Source: Buddleja alternifolia (lineage: Eukaryota; Streptophyta; Magnoliopsida; Lamiales; Scrophulariaceae). From it: a stretch of DNA of 64,000 bases. The stretch lies in NCBI GenBank assembly GCA_019426215.1, contig CM033405.1, positions 34,335,239 through 34,399,238 of the forward strand. Reading direction: 5' to 3'. The translations under genes were made by a program, and so were the position numbers. Below are positions 1 to 16,749 of the stretch, piece by piece (the first letter of the stretch is position 1; the number at the start of each line of letters is the position of its first letter). Under the pieces are notes generated by a model. That model ran no database searches and had not been told where the DNA came from. It saw only the letters and a program-made list of their open reading frames with translations.

Positions 1-1406
1 ACACAACTAAAAAAGAAAGAAAAAGAAAGAAGGTTTTCAGCATGTGATACATGAAATAGTTCAGCCATTTCACGATGTGTGTAGATCTCCTTCCATTCGG
101 ACAAATAAATCCACATATTCTAAATTCTCTCTGTTTTATTAATCCACAGTCACACTCTAATCTACATTGTTTTTCCAATTTTTACAGTTCTCATGCTGCT
201 TGCCATACTTTGGAGCATTTCCCTACTAAATAGTTCGATAAATTCAGCTGGGATACATTTAACTCAGCTGGCATGGAGGCTACCCCTTGATAAATCAGAG
301 TATCAAAACAATCCAAGTACTTCCAAGGGGAATATGGCTGATGCAGCCACTTTTAAGCTAAGAATTGTGTTAATTTCCCTCCACGTCTATTATATCAGCA
401 TGAATCTCTGAAGAACCGCTGTTATGAACTGTTGACAGCACACAGCTTGCCACTGCCACAATGTGAGGTTTTTCCTGGCCAAATTTCAAGAGACTGAATT
501 TAGATTGTAGAAATTTCTTTCAAAGGAAGAGATGAGCGCTCTTCCTATGTAGTCAACCTTGAAGTGCTCGGATCTCTTTCAAGTTCATACGTGTATCGCT
601 TGCTTGCTCGTTTGGTTCCTGGAAGGTTGCTATTATTTTGGTGCTCAAGTGTGAACTTATGGTTTCTGAAGTATTTTGTGATATAATGTCTACTTTATAA
701 TTAATTATCACAAAAAATCAAGGGTCTACTTTATAATTCTGATGTTGCCTTTCTTTGTTTGTAGAAACCAATGCCATTGTCTTTTATCTTGTTCATTTCC
801 ATTTCAGATCTTGTATTGCAAAATAGTTTTTCACTCGTATTCTACTTTACCCATGTATGACAGTTTAAAAAATTTCCAAGAATATAAATTTGACATGGTG
901 AATATTTATTGTGCATAGACAAAATACAATACACAATGATACATTATTTTGGAATATAGAATTTGAGATGTAGAAGCCCCTATTACTTTGGGTGTAACCA
1001 AGGAAATGTATTTGAGATTGCAAATCCCCTTGATTGATTGCCAGATATTCTGGTAATTGAATCAAAACAAAGTTGAGCCGTCATGAGACTCTACATTGCA
1101 TCCAACTGTATACTTTACATCCAGAAAGGAAAACCAGAGCAACAGGAACAGTTAGAAACAACATACAGAAAGTATTTCAGGGTAGGATCAACCTAAATAT
1201 CAGCAGTCAATAACTATTTACTCGGGCTAGCATATCACGTCTCTACCGTAATCCACTTGGATTACACACAAGTTAGACTTTTTCGAACTAACAACTCGAA
1301 AGCATATCAGACATATTTTATCATTTAGAACAAAGCATCAAAATCATCAGATTTTGATGAAAAAATATACACCCCCCGAGAATAACATTAAGCACATTAT
1401 GAAACA
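1..1406. other. Non-coding spacer downstream of helicase copy A
   Basis: This stretch lies 3' of the helicase stop codon. The first 900 bases duplicate the sequence just downstream of the WTF9-like gene at 25664. A splice-acceptor-like sequence (pyrimidine tract ending in tttttacag before 187) matches a donor-like caagaggtaagc near 24993 in the other copy's neighbourhood, so part of it may be a spliced 3' UTR of a WTF9 gene lying left of the window. A 72-codon open frame at 193-411 exists in both copies but shows no recognisable domain. I see no other gene. Confidence 0.5.
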
Positions 1407-5549
<4,143 letters not shown>

Positions 5550-7130
5550 AATGATAATAGAATGTCGTTGTCGATGTCAGCCTAAAAAGACATAATCACA
5601 ACCAAAAGGCTGTCACATATAAATTAGGGCAAAAAATTTCGTATGTCAAGTTCAAAACCCTGATTGAAAAAACAAGCTTTAAGAAAACTAAAATCCAATA
5701 GACATCATTATTACGAACCAAAGCGATCTTCAACCAACCAAAACAGCTACTTCAACTTGAATTCGTTACCCAATAAAATGAAGATGAAAGCATACGAATC
5801 ATAATATATATATATATATATAAAGCCTCAGGTTCTAGTGCGAGCAACAATTGGGCGTGAAAAAAATTCAACAATTACGGAAATAAATTCTCAGATAACA
5901 AAGAAATAATCGACAATTTTGATTGCGTCAGCGCAATGTGTGGGCGGGCAGAAAAAGATGTATGCATAAGCATAAAAACACATGCAAGTGTGTGTATATG
6001 TGTTCATTTCCTGTGAATGTAAAAGGTAGAGAGAGAGAGAGAGAGAACCTGATGAGAGAGAGAGAGATTAGCAAAAGTTATGGCCTTTGATGTATTTTGT
6101 TTGGTAGAAAGAGGGTGAAAAGAAGAATTTTGAAAACCCTAACCACTGAAGGGAGGAGAAAATATAGGAGCAGGAGGAGACTGTGTAGAGGACTTCAAAG
6201 AAATTATCAGAGGACAATAAAGCGTAATTATTGGATTCAGATATTTTTATCCGTTTCTTTGTAAATAGTTAGGCGTGAATTATTAGTTAAATATGGGGCG
6301 ATAAAAAAAAATTTAATATTTAACATGTATGAGTAGGTTACGAGTTTTTATTAGAAACTAGAAAGAATCACGTGCGATGCATTCCTAATATTATCTCTAG
6401 TATATTTATGCATATGATCGTCAATTTGCGTATCTTTCCTAATTTATCACTAAACACTGTATTTTGTTATCTATACAAGTAGATCCATGTCTTTCATCTC
6501 ATCACTTTTTCTAATACCGTGAAAAATAAACTATCAATTCTTATGCTTCTATACCAATAACATACAATATATTCTTTATTATGACATTATAAAAATAAAA
6601 CAATTGTTGACATCACATTATATAAAAGAGTACTCATTTTTTGAATCCCGTTTCAAATTAAATAAAAAATACATCATTTTCTTTCAAATTACTTATTAGA
6701 TTTTATTTACAACCATTTTTTAAGTTTATTGTTCATTTTAATAACTTCAAGTATAACAACCCAAAAAAAAAAATCTAGATATAAAATGATAATCCACTTG
6801 TGCTAGCACGTCAAAGATTTAACTTATGTATCCTTATGTCATATGTTAAAAGAGTTTAATAAATGTTGTTATATAATAAAATAATTCAACGTTATTTTCA
6901 GAATATATGTCTGTGTTTTTCACATCAACGTATAAAGTTTGGATCAACAAAGAGCCTATCTTATGTTAGAGATCTTTTGTTATCATTGATTTTTCTCTCA
7001 ACTTATATCTATTACACCGTATTTAAACACTAATAAATTTAACTATATCATATTTTATTACATCTTCGCATGTATATTTAAGCTTTTTAAGCACATGTCT
7101 TAGCCAACTTTAGACAATGTAGAAATCTAA

Positions 7131-7910
7131 GGCTATGTTTGTTTGTGTTTCCATATCTGTATTTTCATTTTTGTTCTTATTTGAAAATGATAATACACAG
7201 TTTACACCAATCTCAACTTAAAATACACTTATTTTCATTTTCACCTTCACATTCTCTAATAAAAACCTTTCACTTTACCAATCACATTCACATTTTTTTC
7301 TCTCACCTCTCCTCCTATAAATCCACATTTTCGGCAACAAATGTGTTGTTATAGTGGAATAAAATAAATGGTCTTAACCTTCATAGGCTCGTACACATTT
7401 TAACACCCATTTTGAATATTTTTAATGCTTTTTTTAGGTCTATTTTTTATCATTTTTACCTGTAAATATATTTAATCAATATAATATCATCTATTATTTT
7501 TCATATATATTCACATAGTCGTTACTTTTAACTAACTCAATCATTTTATACATTATTAAATCCTCAATTCCAATAACTTTCACCCAAAACCTGTTGGTCT
7601 AGTGGTATCCACTTCCCACTTTATGTGAGAGATTCTGGGCTCGAATCCAGACTGCCACAAGTTGTGGCTCTTCCCTCCTTTATGGAGTTAGATAGAGTCT
7701 TTATGGCTCAGTTGAAAACTATCAACTCGAGTTTGTCAGATTAGATATGTAGGGTATATCTCATTTCCTCTTGAATTAAAAAATAAATAGAATTTAGAAA
7801 CACAACCAAACATACCTACATTTTCACACGAAAATCAAAAAACTCATTTTCTTATACATTTGAGGAAATGACGGTTTGAAAACGAAACGAAAAAACATCC
7901 AAACATAGCC
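7131..7910. mobile_element. Tourist/Harbinger-like non-autonomous element, copy A
   Basis: The 780-bp element starts GGCTATGTTTG and ends CAAACATAGCC, a perfect 11-bp terminal inverted repeat that continues imperfectly. It is flanked by TAA on both sides (7128-7130 and 7911-7913). The terminal sequence and 3-bp TAA duplication fit PIF/Harbinger (Tourist) elements. It has no transposase. A tRNA-derived SINE-like segment sits inside, so the element is probably a shorter MITE enlarged by later insertion. Confidence 0.8.
7580..7790 (+). mobile_element. tRNA-derived SINE-like element, copy A
   Basis: It contains a pol III A box (TGGTCTAGTGGTA at about 7592-7604) and a B box (GGCTCGAATCC, about 7638-7648) at tRNA-like spacing, followed by a non-tRNA body and an A-rich end near 7780-7790. 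The A box resembles tRNA-Gly. There is no acceptor stem or anticodon arm, so it is not a functional tRNA. Edges are approximate because I could not find a clear target duplication. Confidence 0.65.
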
Positions 7911-10438
7911 TAAATGTCTATTTTTCTTATAACTTAAGAGTTTCCTACTACTAATTTTTTTTCTTTTCTTGATATACCATAATTTCTTCTTCTTCTTTTT
8001 CTTTCTTTCTTTTTGGGAAGTGCCATTTTTAATGATCATTTCCTTTTAAACGACTCACTTGATATAATAATTTGTTATTAATAATGATTAACCACTATCA
8101 AATACTAAAAAAATTATATGTTCAAATTTCATTCAAAACTTAATAATTTGGTGATGAGTGGGAGGAGTGTTATCTAATATGAGCGAGCTTTTTTTATTTT
8201 TGATTTTTCTTTCAACTTACCTCTAAAATGTCATATTTGAAAAATATAATTTTCAAGAACTCAATAATTTCTTTTGTCACATATTTTAATTTTTGATTAA
8301 ATTTTTTAAACACACTATCTAAGTAATTTAAGACAATATAGAAATTCATACGACTAAAGATTCCTTTGTCCATTTATCAACCTTTTTTATGTTCTACTTA
8401 AGCACGTACAACATTTCTATCTACCTTACTGCAAAATGAACTTTAGACAAAGTTTATCCCTTTTTTTAGCATTTTTCGTGTGTATGATTATTAATCTACG
8501 TATATTTCTTAATTTGTGAGTAACATTAATTTGTTTTGTTCCTTGTGATCCACAAAAAATTCTCATATCACTCTTTCTAAAAATAATGAAAGTATGATAT
8601 AAACGCGTATCTTTATACGTAGTAATTTATAGAGCATATTCTCTAATATAAGATTTTGAAGAAAAAATAACTGTAAACATCATATTATTTAAAAAAATAT
8701 CATTTTTATGAATCTTCTTTCATGAAAAATAAAAATTATAATATATTTTCATTATATGTGCTATTAATTCTAATAACTTCAAGTATGTACGGATTGTTAG
8801 ATATATGATGATAATTTATTTGTACAAATATATCATAGTTTTAACTTAGTGTTCTTCTATGTATCCATAAAAAAGTAGTAAAAGCTTTTACATAATGAAA
8901 TGAGTCATTAAAATTTTGAATATGCACCTATATTTTTAATACTAAATATTTACTTCATATGTCTCATAATTATTACTTTTTTAGGACAAACCAAAATAAG
9001 ATTGAATTTCTTGATACCCTTTTTTTAATAACTCAATCAAAGTAATGATCTGGAAACAATATCTTTTAACCACTACTAAATACTTCAAATTTTTAGACAA
9101 TTTAGGATAGGATTATCAAATATAAAAATTAAATATTTTTGTTTAGTTAAAATATTGGTGTGGGTAGAGTCTGAACTTGCAGGTTCCATATGAATTTTAG
9201 ACCATAGGACACTTTTATTTAACGGTATTAATTTCCTCGTATAATATTGAGCGAGTTGTATATTATTGTGAGTTAATTGTTTATACAAAGTAGAATTCTA
9301 TTTCATTTCATTATATTATATTAAATAGTGTCCTACTACTAACATGTGTCCTCCTACTAACATGTTTCCTTTTTCTTTTTTGTTTATAATCATTTAAATA
9401 GTTTTCAACTACTAATTTTTTTTTAATTTAAGTAAGGACATGTAAGTCTTTTCATAATGGAACAAACATATGAGTTATTCACACATTTATATAGGGGTTA
9501 GATAGATTAAGTTGATAAAAACTTGAACAGGAAATAAACAAATTTGTATGCGTACATATAAGATATGAATACAAATAATTATTTTGAAATATAAAGAATG
9601 GTTTGTTTTTATATTATTCTGTAAAGTATATTGTGGTACTCTTTGTTTTTCCATTATGAAAAGAATATTTTTAATGGTGTAATCAATTGACAATAATTAA
9701 TACCAAAAGAGGTTGGTTTGAGTGGAAGGAGCTCATGTAGCTTAAGACGAGATCTTTTGTTTAATCCTTTACTGATGCAAAAAAATTTTTTGGGAGAGGT
9801 CTCCACAATTCTGCACTACAGCACCTAAAAGGATTAATATTTTGATAAATTATTAATATTTATATCTTTTAAATAATTATATAATGTTAAATTATATTTA
9901 TTATAATATAAATTTTAAATTTTTAAGTAACAATAACATCTTCTTCGCAAAATATAAAATATAAATAGTGAAGTATATTACAAGATAAATAAATAAAATA
10001 TTTATACAAAACGGTTTTTAAAAAATATGAGTATTATTTGTTATGTTCAAAATACATTTAGAAAACGAAAGTATTTTTCCATTACTATAGATAAAAATAA
10101 GTCATAATATTTTTGTTTATAATATTTAGGAAATGTGTACAATATTATTGTACATATATTTATTCAATGGTCAAAATGCGCGTGCTGGTGTTGACTGTTT
10201 CAAGGAACCTGCAAGGAAGACATAATCCCCATTCATTTTTTAGCCCCCACTCTAGAAAATATCACTCATTAAAACTAATAATTAACAGAATCAATCAAAC
10301 AACAATATTAACAGGAAAATCATAAAAATAAAATTAACACGGAGAATTTGATACCCTTTTTCCCTCTCTATCTCTCTCCGCCTGGCGAGGAATTTAGATC
10401 CAATTCTGCGAGCGATAGAGAGTTCAAAGGAAAAATAA

Positions 10439-12653
10439 ATGGGAAGCGGTATAATAGGGTGGCAAGTAATTTCACTATGTTGTATAGCATTATGGATCGT
10501 GATATCTTCAATGTTGGACCTGACTCAAAAGCTCAGATCTTTTACACAGTCATGGGTATCTAACCGTGTCTTATCTGCCACTCCCATTATTCTCAAGATC
10601 CAGGTTTGTTTTCTGGCCTCCCAATAAATCTGTTTAAAGATTCGATATATATATATATATATATGTATATATAAACTGAGTGAATTTCTATTGGGTTTTA
10701 CAGAAATACCAGAATAAAGATTTGGATGCCTTGTTTTCTGTGTTGTCTTGTGTTGTTTCTGTGCCTTTTTATACTGCCTTTCTTCCATTGCTTTTCTGGG
10801 TAAGCTCTCTCACATCACATGCACATTTTGTGTTTTGTATATTTCAAATTAAGAGAATTTTAAGACATTTTAGTTGTTAGACTTGTATGGCATTCCTTAT
10901 GTATATGTTTTGGTGCTGTGTTTTAGACTGGGCATTGCAAATTGGCTAGGCAAATGACCCTCTTGATCGCTTTTTGCGATTATACCGGAAACGTTATAAA
11001 GGTATAATCTTTCTCTATTGATCAACAATTTGTTTTTTATTTTTTTTCTTACAGATGCTCTGGTTTTATTTGTGATCTTGTTTACTGACTCAGTTTATGA
11101 CTGTGGCATAGGATGTGGTTTCGGCACCAAGACCGAGTTCTCCACCTGTTAGGAGAGTAACAGCCACCAAGACGAGGAAGAGAATGCAATGGAATATGGA
11201 TTACCTTCCTCACACACTCTTAATACTGTTTGCTTGTCAGGGTACATAGAACTTCTTGCTTTTTGCTTCCTTAGTTTTGCAGTTTTGTTGGTTAAACTTT
11301 GCTGAGGCTGAGCTAGGATTCGTTTTTATCTGAAAGTTGATTTTGGTTTAGCTTATAAGTGATCTGTCTGAACTTCTCGAGTGTTTTTGGGCAATCCAGA
11401 TACTTACTACACTACATTCTGGCCTACACTGAAAGTAATGATGCCTTGGTAGAGTTTGTGGGAGTCACGATCGCTTGTTTGGTTGTTGTCTCATTGGATT
11501 AGGTAGGTTTCAATTTATTCCATAAAATTTCTAACGGTTTCTTACTCTTGATCTGGTATTTGCTTCATTTCAAGTTGCCCATATTAAAAGAAGTTATTTG
11601 TTAGGAAGGATATACCTTGGAATGCACAGCTTAATTGACATTCTTGCTGGTCTGGCTTTTGGACTGGGAATTCTAGCATTATGGCTCTCGGTTTCTGAGT
11701 ACATAGATAATTTCGTCGTTTCAGGTCAAAATGGTAAAGATGCTACTTCCCTTCAGCATTGCATGCTTAACAATTAATTTGAAGGAAATAAGTAGTTGTC
11801 TTTTATTCCAACTTGAGTTTTAAGATCTTTCTAGCCAATAGGGAGAGAGTAGCTTATGGAAAATTACATTATAAATTTGTGATCAAATACCCATTGTAAT
11901 TCACTGCTTGGATTATGTATCTATACTCGATATGCTTCGGTTCAATTTTTTAAACTTTGAGGAGTCTTTTGTCTGCAGTTGTATCATTCTGGGCAACCCT
12001 TAGTTTTTTGCTACTCTTTGCTTACCCAACTCCTGAATTTCCAACGCCAAGCTTTGAGTTTCACACGGCCTTCAATGGTGTTGCTTTGGGAATTGTAAGT
12101 GCAGATTCTCCTTCTTTTTAGTATTAGTACATTTGAAATCCACGTGTATGCTGCAAACTTAACTAATTGTTCTCTTTTCTTTTTTAAAAACTCAACATAT
12201 TTACCCTTGTAACTTCCATTAATCGAAAATTATGTTATCCAGGTGATCGGGATCCATCAGACATTCAATCAGTTTCACCACGAAGACGTTGCACGTGTAT
12301 TTTCCCCTCAGCTTACATTTCCAGCATTTATAGGTAGATTACTATTGGGAATCCCAACAATCCTTCTCGTGAAGTTTTGTAGCAAAGCTCTCGCCAAAAG
12401 GATTCTTCCCATTCTTGCAAACACTTTGGGAATCCCAATAATATCAACACGCTATATACCTGCCTTAAACGGCATACCTAATGATAAAAAGTCAGACGAC
12501 ATAAAGCAATCAGGTTATTTCCAGAAAGTACTATTTTTCTCCAAGCAGACCTCGTTTGATGTTGATACTGGCATAAAGTTCCTTCAATACGCTGGTCTTG
12601 CTTGGTCCGTTGTTGACCTTGTTCCTTCTTTGTTCTTTCACTTAGGCTTGTGA
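10439..12653 (+). CDS. LPPD: Lipid phosphate phosphatase delta / LCB-1-phosphate phosphatase, copy A (two frameshifts)
   Basis: Copy A of the PAP2-family phosphatase. Exons by homology with copy B: 10439-10603, 10704-10799, 10927-11001, 11112-11241, 11400-11502, 11605-11733, 11979-12094 and 12243-12653. Exon 4 lacks one A (about 11169; ccaaga against ccaaaga) and exon 5 lacks one G (about 11488; gttgtc against gttggtc). The first loss falls between the catalytic KxxxxxxRP and PSSH motifs. Both are short-run contractions, so sequencing error is as likely as true inactivation. Splice sites and the other exons match copy B. Confidence 0.85.
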
Positions 12654-13040
12654 TGAACTTGAATTTTTTTTATCGTAGTAGAATTTTATTAGAGTTGTGA
12701 CCTATAATGTAGTATGCTAGTCTTTAAATGCTTACTGTATAGTGACATATCCAAATTTTTGTGTAATATAATCCATTATAATGGAAATTGAGTTACTTTG
12801 CTGTTCTACTTAATAGTACTGTATTTTCAATGTTTCCTACATTAAAGGACAAATTATGAGTATAGGTTTTATCCTAGAACTGATTTTATTATAATCAACT
12901 ATAAACTGGAAGTCTCTTTTTCGCCTTGAGAAAGTACACTAGTTGGTGAAAGAAAGGCACAAAATAAACCACACTTTTACAGTTTTGTTGCAGAAAACTA
13001 ATAGCAATTGTTTTTGTTTTTTTTACTGAAATCTGCATTA
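12654..13040. other. Convergent 3' spacer, copy A
   Basis: Short AT-rich stretch between the stop codons of the plus-strand phosphatase and the minus-strand FAR. It must contain both 3' UTRs and polyadenylation regions. No gene or repeat seen. Confidence 0.6.
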
Positions 13041-15674
13041 TTAGCTGCTGAGACCTCTTCCCTTCATCACATGCCTCCTCAACCCTGGAATGTGAACATT
13101 AGATATATAATCTTTCCAATCTATGTTCTCAACATCGAATCCAAATTGTTGTCTCTCTTCCTTGGACATTATTCCCATCAGTCTTTTCGTGTGCTGTTGT
13201 CGAACCTGTCATTTTCTTAACCGTTAGATGACAGAGAGAGCACTATATGAAGCATCAGATGATTATTTTAAAGAGGTTTCGAGACTTATTTAGCATACAG
13301 AATAATGAGAAATCTTGAACTTACCTTATCCACCGTAGAAAGTGTAGGGTTCGTATATATTAGCCAAATATTCGCTTGCTCCACTGATTTTCTGCAGATT
13401 ATTTCGAGTTTCTGAGACAACCTCCCATTAAGATTGGACAAAGCTCCTAGCCCGGTTCGATTTATTGCATGCTTCCAGAGGTGAGAGGAGAAATCTTCCA
13501 TGGAGTTAAATAGCTTCATTTTTGGAACACGAACGGGGCTCCCTGATGAATCGATGAATGGCGAGGAATTGAAGTGTTCATAGAGCAATTTGGCCAGGTC
13601 CTTGAAAACCAAGGGGTTCACAACAGATGAAGCAACCTGATATAGGGACGAAATCAGAATTCTTAATCTTGAGGGGGGTAATTTAGCAATTTGAAGATGA
13701 TGAAATTTATAGAGGGCTCGGGTCCAGCCCCTATACGCTTTGTCTCTAACCTGATAGATATTATATTCCGGTTTGCCAGCTGTCCCGTGCTTCGCCATGG
13801 CTGCCAAGGTCGCGTTTACGACCATATCAGCTGGAACCTAAAAAATTGCAATTTTATTCTCAGTGTCTGTTACCAAAACTAGCATAAGATATGATCCAAG
13901 TTAAATTAATTTGGATTTTTTGGAAAAGAGAAGATACTTACTACATCAAGAACTCCATTGGGATCAACCAGAAACCCTGTGAGCTGCCCTTTTCCATAGT
14001 GCAAAATGATTGGATCCATCATCCTGTAAAATCAAATAAAATTTTGTTAGTAACCTGAAAATTTATACCAAAATTTATTTTCAGTTATATTACCTGTTTC
14101 CTTCCATCCATCCAGGGAATGGCTCTTTATACGTGCTCTCGATAACACTCGGCCTGATTACAACGACGGTATGTCACCTCTCAGATTATCTATCATCATT
14201 TCTCCCATTGCCTTTGTAAATACATATGTATCTTGCCAACCAAACTTGTTTGCCCTGACCAAATTATACGTTTAATCGAAAAAAAATCATTTAAGGAAAC
14301 TTAAAAACTAGAGAAAGAGTTACTTTTACCTCTGCATCCCTAATTCTTTCATTTTCTGAAGCACTGTATTGTCTTCAAGAGAATGTTTTGATTCCAAAAC
14401 TAACTTTATTTCATCTTCTACGCTCAAGTTAGGAAGCGATACTTTGTGGTTCCCGTAAAAAACTATCTCGCCTGCTATACTTTCACCAATGCTGAAGGGC
14501 TTCTCCATGACTCTGCCTTGCCTTTGTCCATTCACATAAGCTGATATAAATACAAAACATGGACATATTCTTAAAAATCACCAAATTTCAGACAAACATG
14601 TAATAATTCTAAAGTTTTAATGAGACTAGATTTTATTGCCTGTTGAAACTTGTAGGAAGAGCTTCAGTTTCTGGCATTGTTTGGCAAAACTCATGAGACG
14701 AGTCGGTCCACCAGTATTTATATCAAGAGCTGTATCATACCTGAAAAAAAATTCGAATGTTCTTATAACTAATAAATGTCTTGGTTATTCACATTAAAAC
14801 AAAAAACATTAAAGAGTAAAAATTTTGGTAACCTTTCATCGAAAGTGGTATTAGCTGCAGAATTTATGATTACATCAACTTCTTCAGTCATGAAATCAGC
14901 TGCGTCTTCATCTAAACCAAGATTAGGTTCGCAAACATTTCCAACCACGGGAATCAACTTACTCAACATGAATGTGTGATAAGATTTTCCATGGATTTGC
15001 TTCAGACGCTTGAAAAGTTCTGCATTGATGATCTACAATTGGACATGTATCAGAAGATCTTTTTTACGCGAAAATGACAGAGAGAATCAAAAAAACAATG
15101 AAATAAAAATGCATACTTCGTTTTTCAATCTTTCTAGCGCAGCTTCTTTGTTCTTAGCCTTGATCAAGACAAATATCTTAAGAACATCAGTCCTGTCCTC
15201 GTATTTTCTCAATGAGAACTGAAAAATTCATAATGAACAACAATTTAAAAAATAGCAAAGTTTTCTCAAAATGTACAATACAAAATTTTAAAAAGATATA
15301 CCTTTCCCTAAAAATGTCCCGTTGCACCCGAATTAGAAAAGGCTTTTCCTCGTAAGAAAACTTGACATGCCGATACCTTCATCATGCATGTCCACATTAA
15401 GAGAGCTGGCTGTCCCACCATGGGCTACCAAAGACTTTCCCTTTGGACTTAAAACTCACTAAACTCCCGGCTTCTATTAAAGCCTGTCCTGATTCCGGCT
15501 AATCATGGCGATGTTTCGGTAAAAACAGATGACAATCCCAGCTAATTTTTATTGCATGGTTACCACTTGGCAATAAAACCCACGTTCTTCTTTGGTTTCG
15601 AGAAGAGCCCTTCATGCTTATAGTTTTCGAGTTTTTCAAAATGGAGATGGAAGGCCGAGAAGAAAGCTGTTCCA
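13041..15674 (-). pseudogene. FAR2: Fatty acyl-CoA/ACP reductase FAR2/MS2 type, copy A (disrupted, degraded 5' end)
   Basis: Copy A of the FAR gene. Recognisable exons: about 15300-15674, 15117-15218, 14833-15032, 14640-14740, 14330-14540, 14094-14254, 13942-14023, about 13331-13837 and 13041-13205. Compared with copy B it lacks one G in exon 6 (about 14168), one T in exon 8 (about 13371) and one T in exon 9 (about 13192); the exon 8 donor region (13326-13335) is also altered. Exons 1 and 2 are riddled with small indels, worsening toward the N gap. The even decay toward a contig end suggests unpolished assembly rather than evolutionary pseudogenisation. The GC donor of intron 4 is kept. Confidence 0.85.
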
Positions 15675-15813
15675 TTGTGTTTTTTCACAAGGTAAGTGAA
15701 AAGATATAGTGAAAGATTGCAAGAACAAACTAAGCTTTTTTGAGGGAATTTTCTTGGTTTACAAACTTTAGCTAATCACTTTTTTTTCCTATCTTTTTTA
15801 TCATTTAAAAAAT

Positions 15814-15823
15814 NNNNNNNNNN
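15814..15823. other. Assembly gap (10 N)
   Basis: Ten Ns join the degraded end of copy A to unrelated sequence starting GGGATCC. A fixed short N run usually marks a scaffold join of unknown true size. Confidence 0.99.
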
Positions 15824-16749
15824 GGGATCCATGTAGCGGAGGGATAAAACAGGGTAACTTCATCAGTTTTGCATATTTAGAAGGGGATTCTTGACTTTTG
15901 GGTATTTCATCAAAAGTGGGGGCTACTACTATCAACGGTTGAGGGTACAATCTCCAAATCGGCCGTACTGGTGTCTCGGCGGTACGAGCCCTTTTTCGGC
16001 CCATATTTTAGTCGACAAATGAATGGACACCTGCATTATGAAACATGAAATATATCACAAATTTGAGTAATGTCATTAACTACAACTACAAGATTTATCA
16101 AGGAACCACAACTAGAATTGGGCAACGTGTTTTTTGTATGGGGCTTTTCGTCGAACACCTTGCGTTCATTAATTAGGCATCTTCATTCTAGTAACAATTT
16201 AACAAAGAAGCATGCCCAATTATCACTTTGCAATTCTATATCAAATACACCCAATGTTAACCACAAAGAAGCAACAAAAATCTCTATCAATCAATTCATC
16301 GAACACCTTGCCTTCATTGTGGAGGCTGTACATTCTAGCACTTAATTAACACACAATATAGGGCCCCAACAATTGGATTACTAATCAAAACAGAAAACAC
16401 CATTGCAATGCTGCTAATCACAAACAAAAACAACGACACCAAATTTAGAAAAGCCCATACTAACCTGACTCGAAGAGTGAGCTGATGGAGGAGACGTGCA
16501 GTGTGCGGTGATTGATGCGATGATAGAGGAGGGGAGCGGAGCGTCTTGGGTAGGTACGTAGATGGGCGGGGGCGGGGGCCGGGGGCCGGGGATTTGATGG
16601 CAAGAAGAGTTGATGAAGGAACGAATGTTTGCGTTTCGATTTTCCCTGTGAATCGCCCGAATCGTGTGGTGTGGCACCGTGGGAGCGAAACAGCACCATG
16701 GTGCGAATTGTTTTTGCAATTTTTTATTTTTTAATTTTTTTATTTTCCA
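15824..16749. other. Unassigned sequence right of the gap
   Basis: About 0.9 kb of mixed composition with a GC-richer patch at 16480-16700. Several short open frames overlap on both strands there, none with a recognisable domain. It may be the outer part of the adjacent transposon, but I could not find matching terminal inverted repeats. Confidence 0.35.

Larger units (their letters stand above)
5550..10438. other. AT-rich spacer between helicase and phosphatase, copy A
   Basis: The two genes diverge from this spacer, so it should hold both promoters. Next to the helicase it has a TA microsatellite (about 5802-5821) and two GA tracts (about 6029-6069) that differ in length from copy B. From 6400 it is AT-rich and contains an old diverged repeat (6400-6905 resembling 8470-8935; 6955-7130 resembling 8170-8360), and a Tourist-like element at 7131-7910 with an embedded tRNA-derived SINE. 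A pyrimidine-rich tract at 10355-10385 directly precedes the phosphatase start. No protein-coding gene seen. Confidence 0.6.

Noticed and set aside
193..411. 72-codon open frame conserved in both copies (also 25856-26074)
   Set aside because: Conservation follows simply from the near-identical duplication. There is no domain, and it lies in a probable 3' UTR region.
7589..7660. Possible tRNA-Gly gene
   Set aside because: A and B boxes are present, but no acceptor stem, anticodon loop or T stem pairs; it is better explained as a SINE.
16414..16734. Pro-rich and Gly-rich open frames on opposite strands
   Set aside because: Mutually antisense frames caused by a GC-rich patch; no family resemblance.
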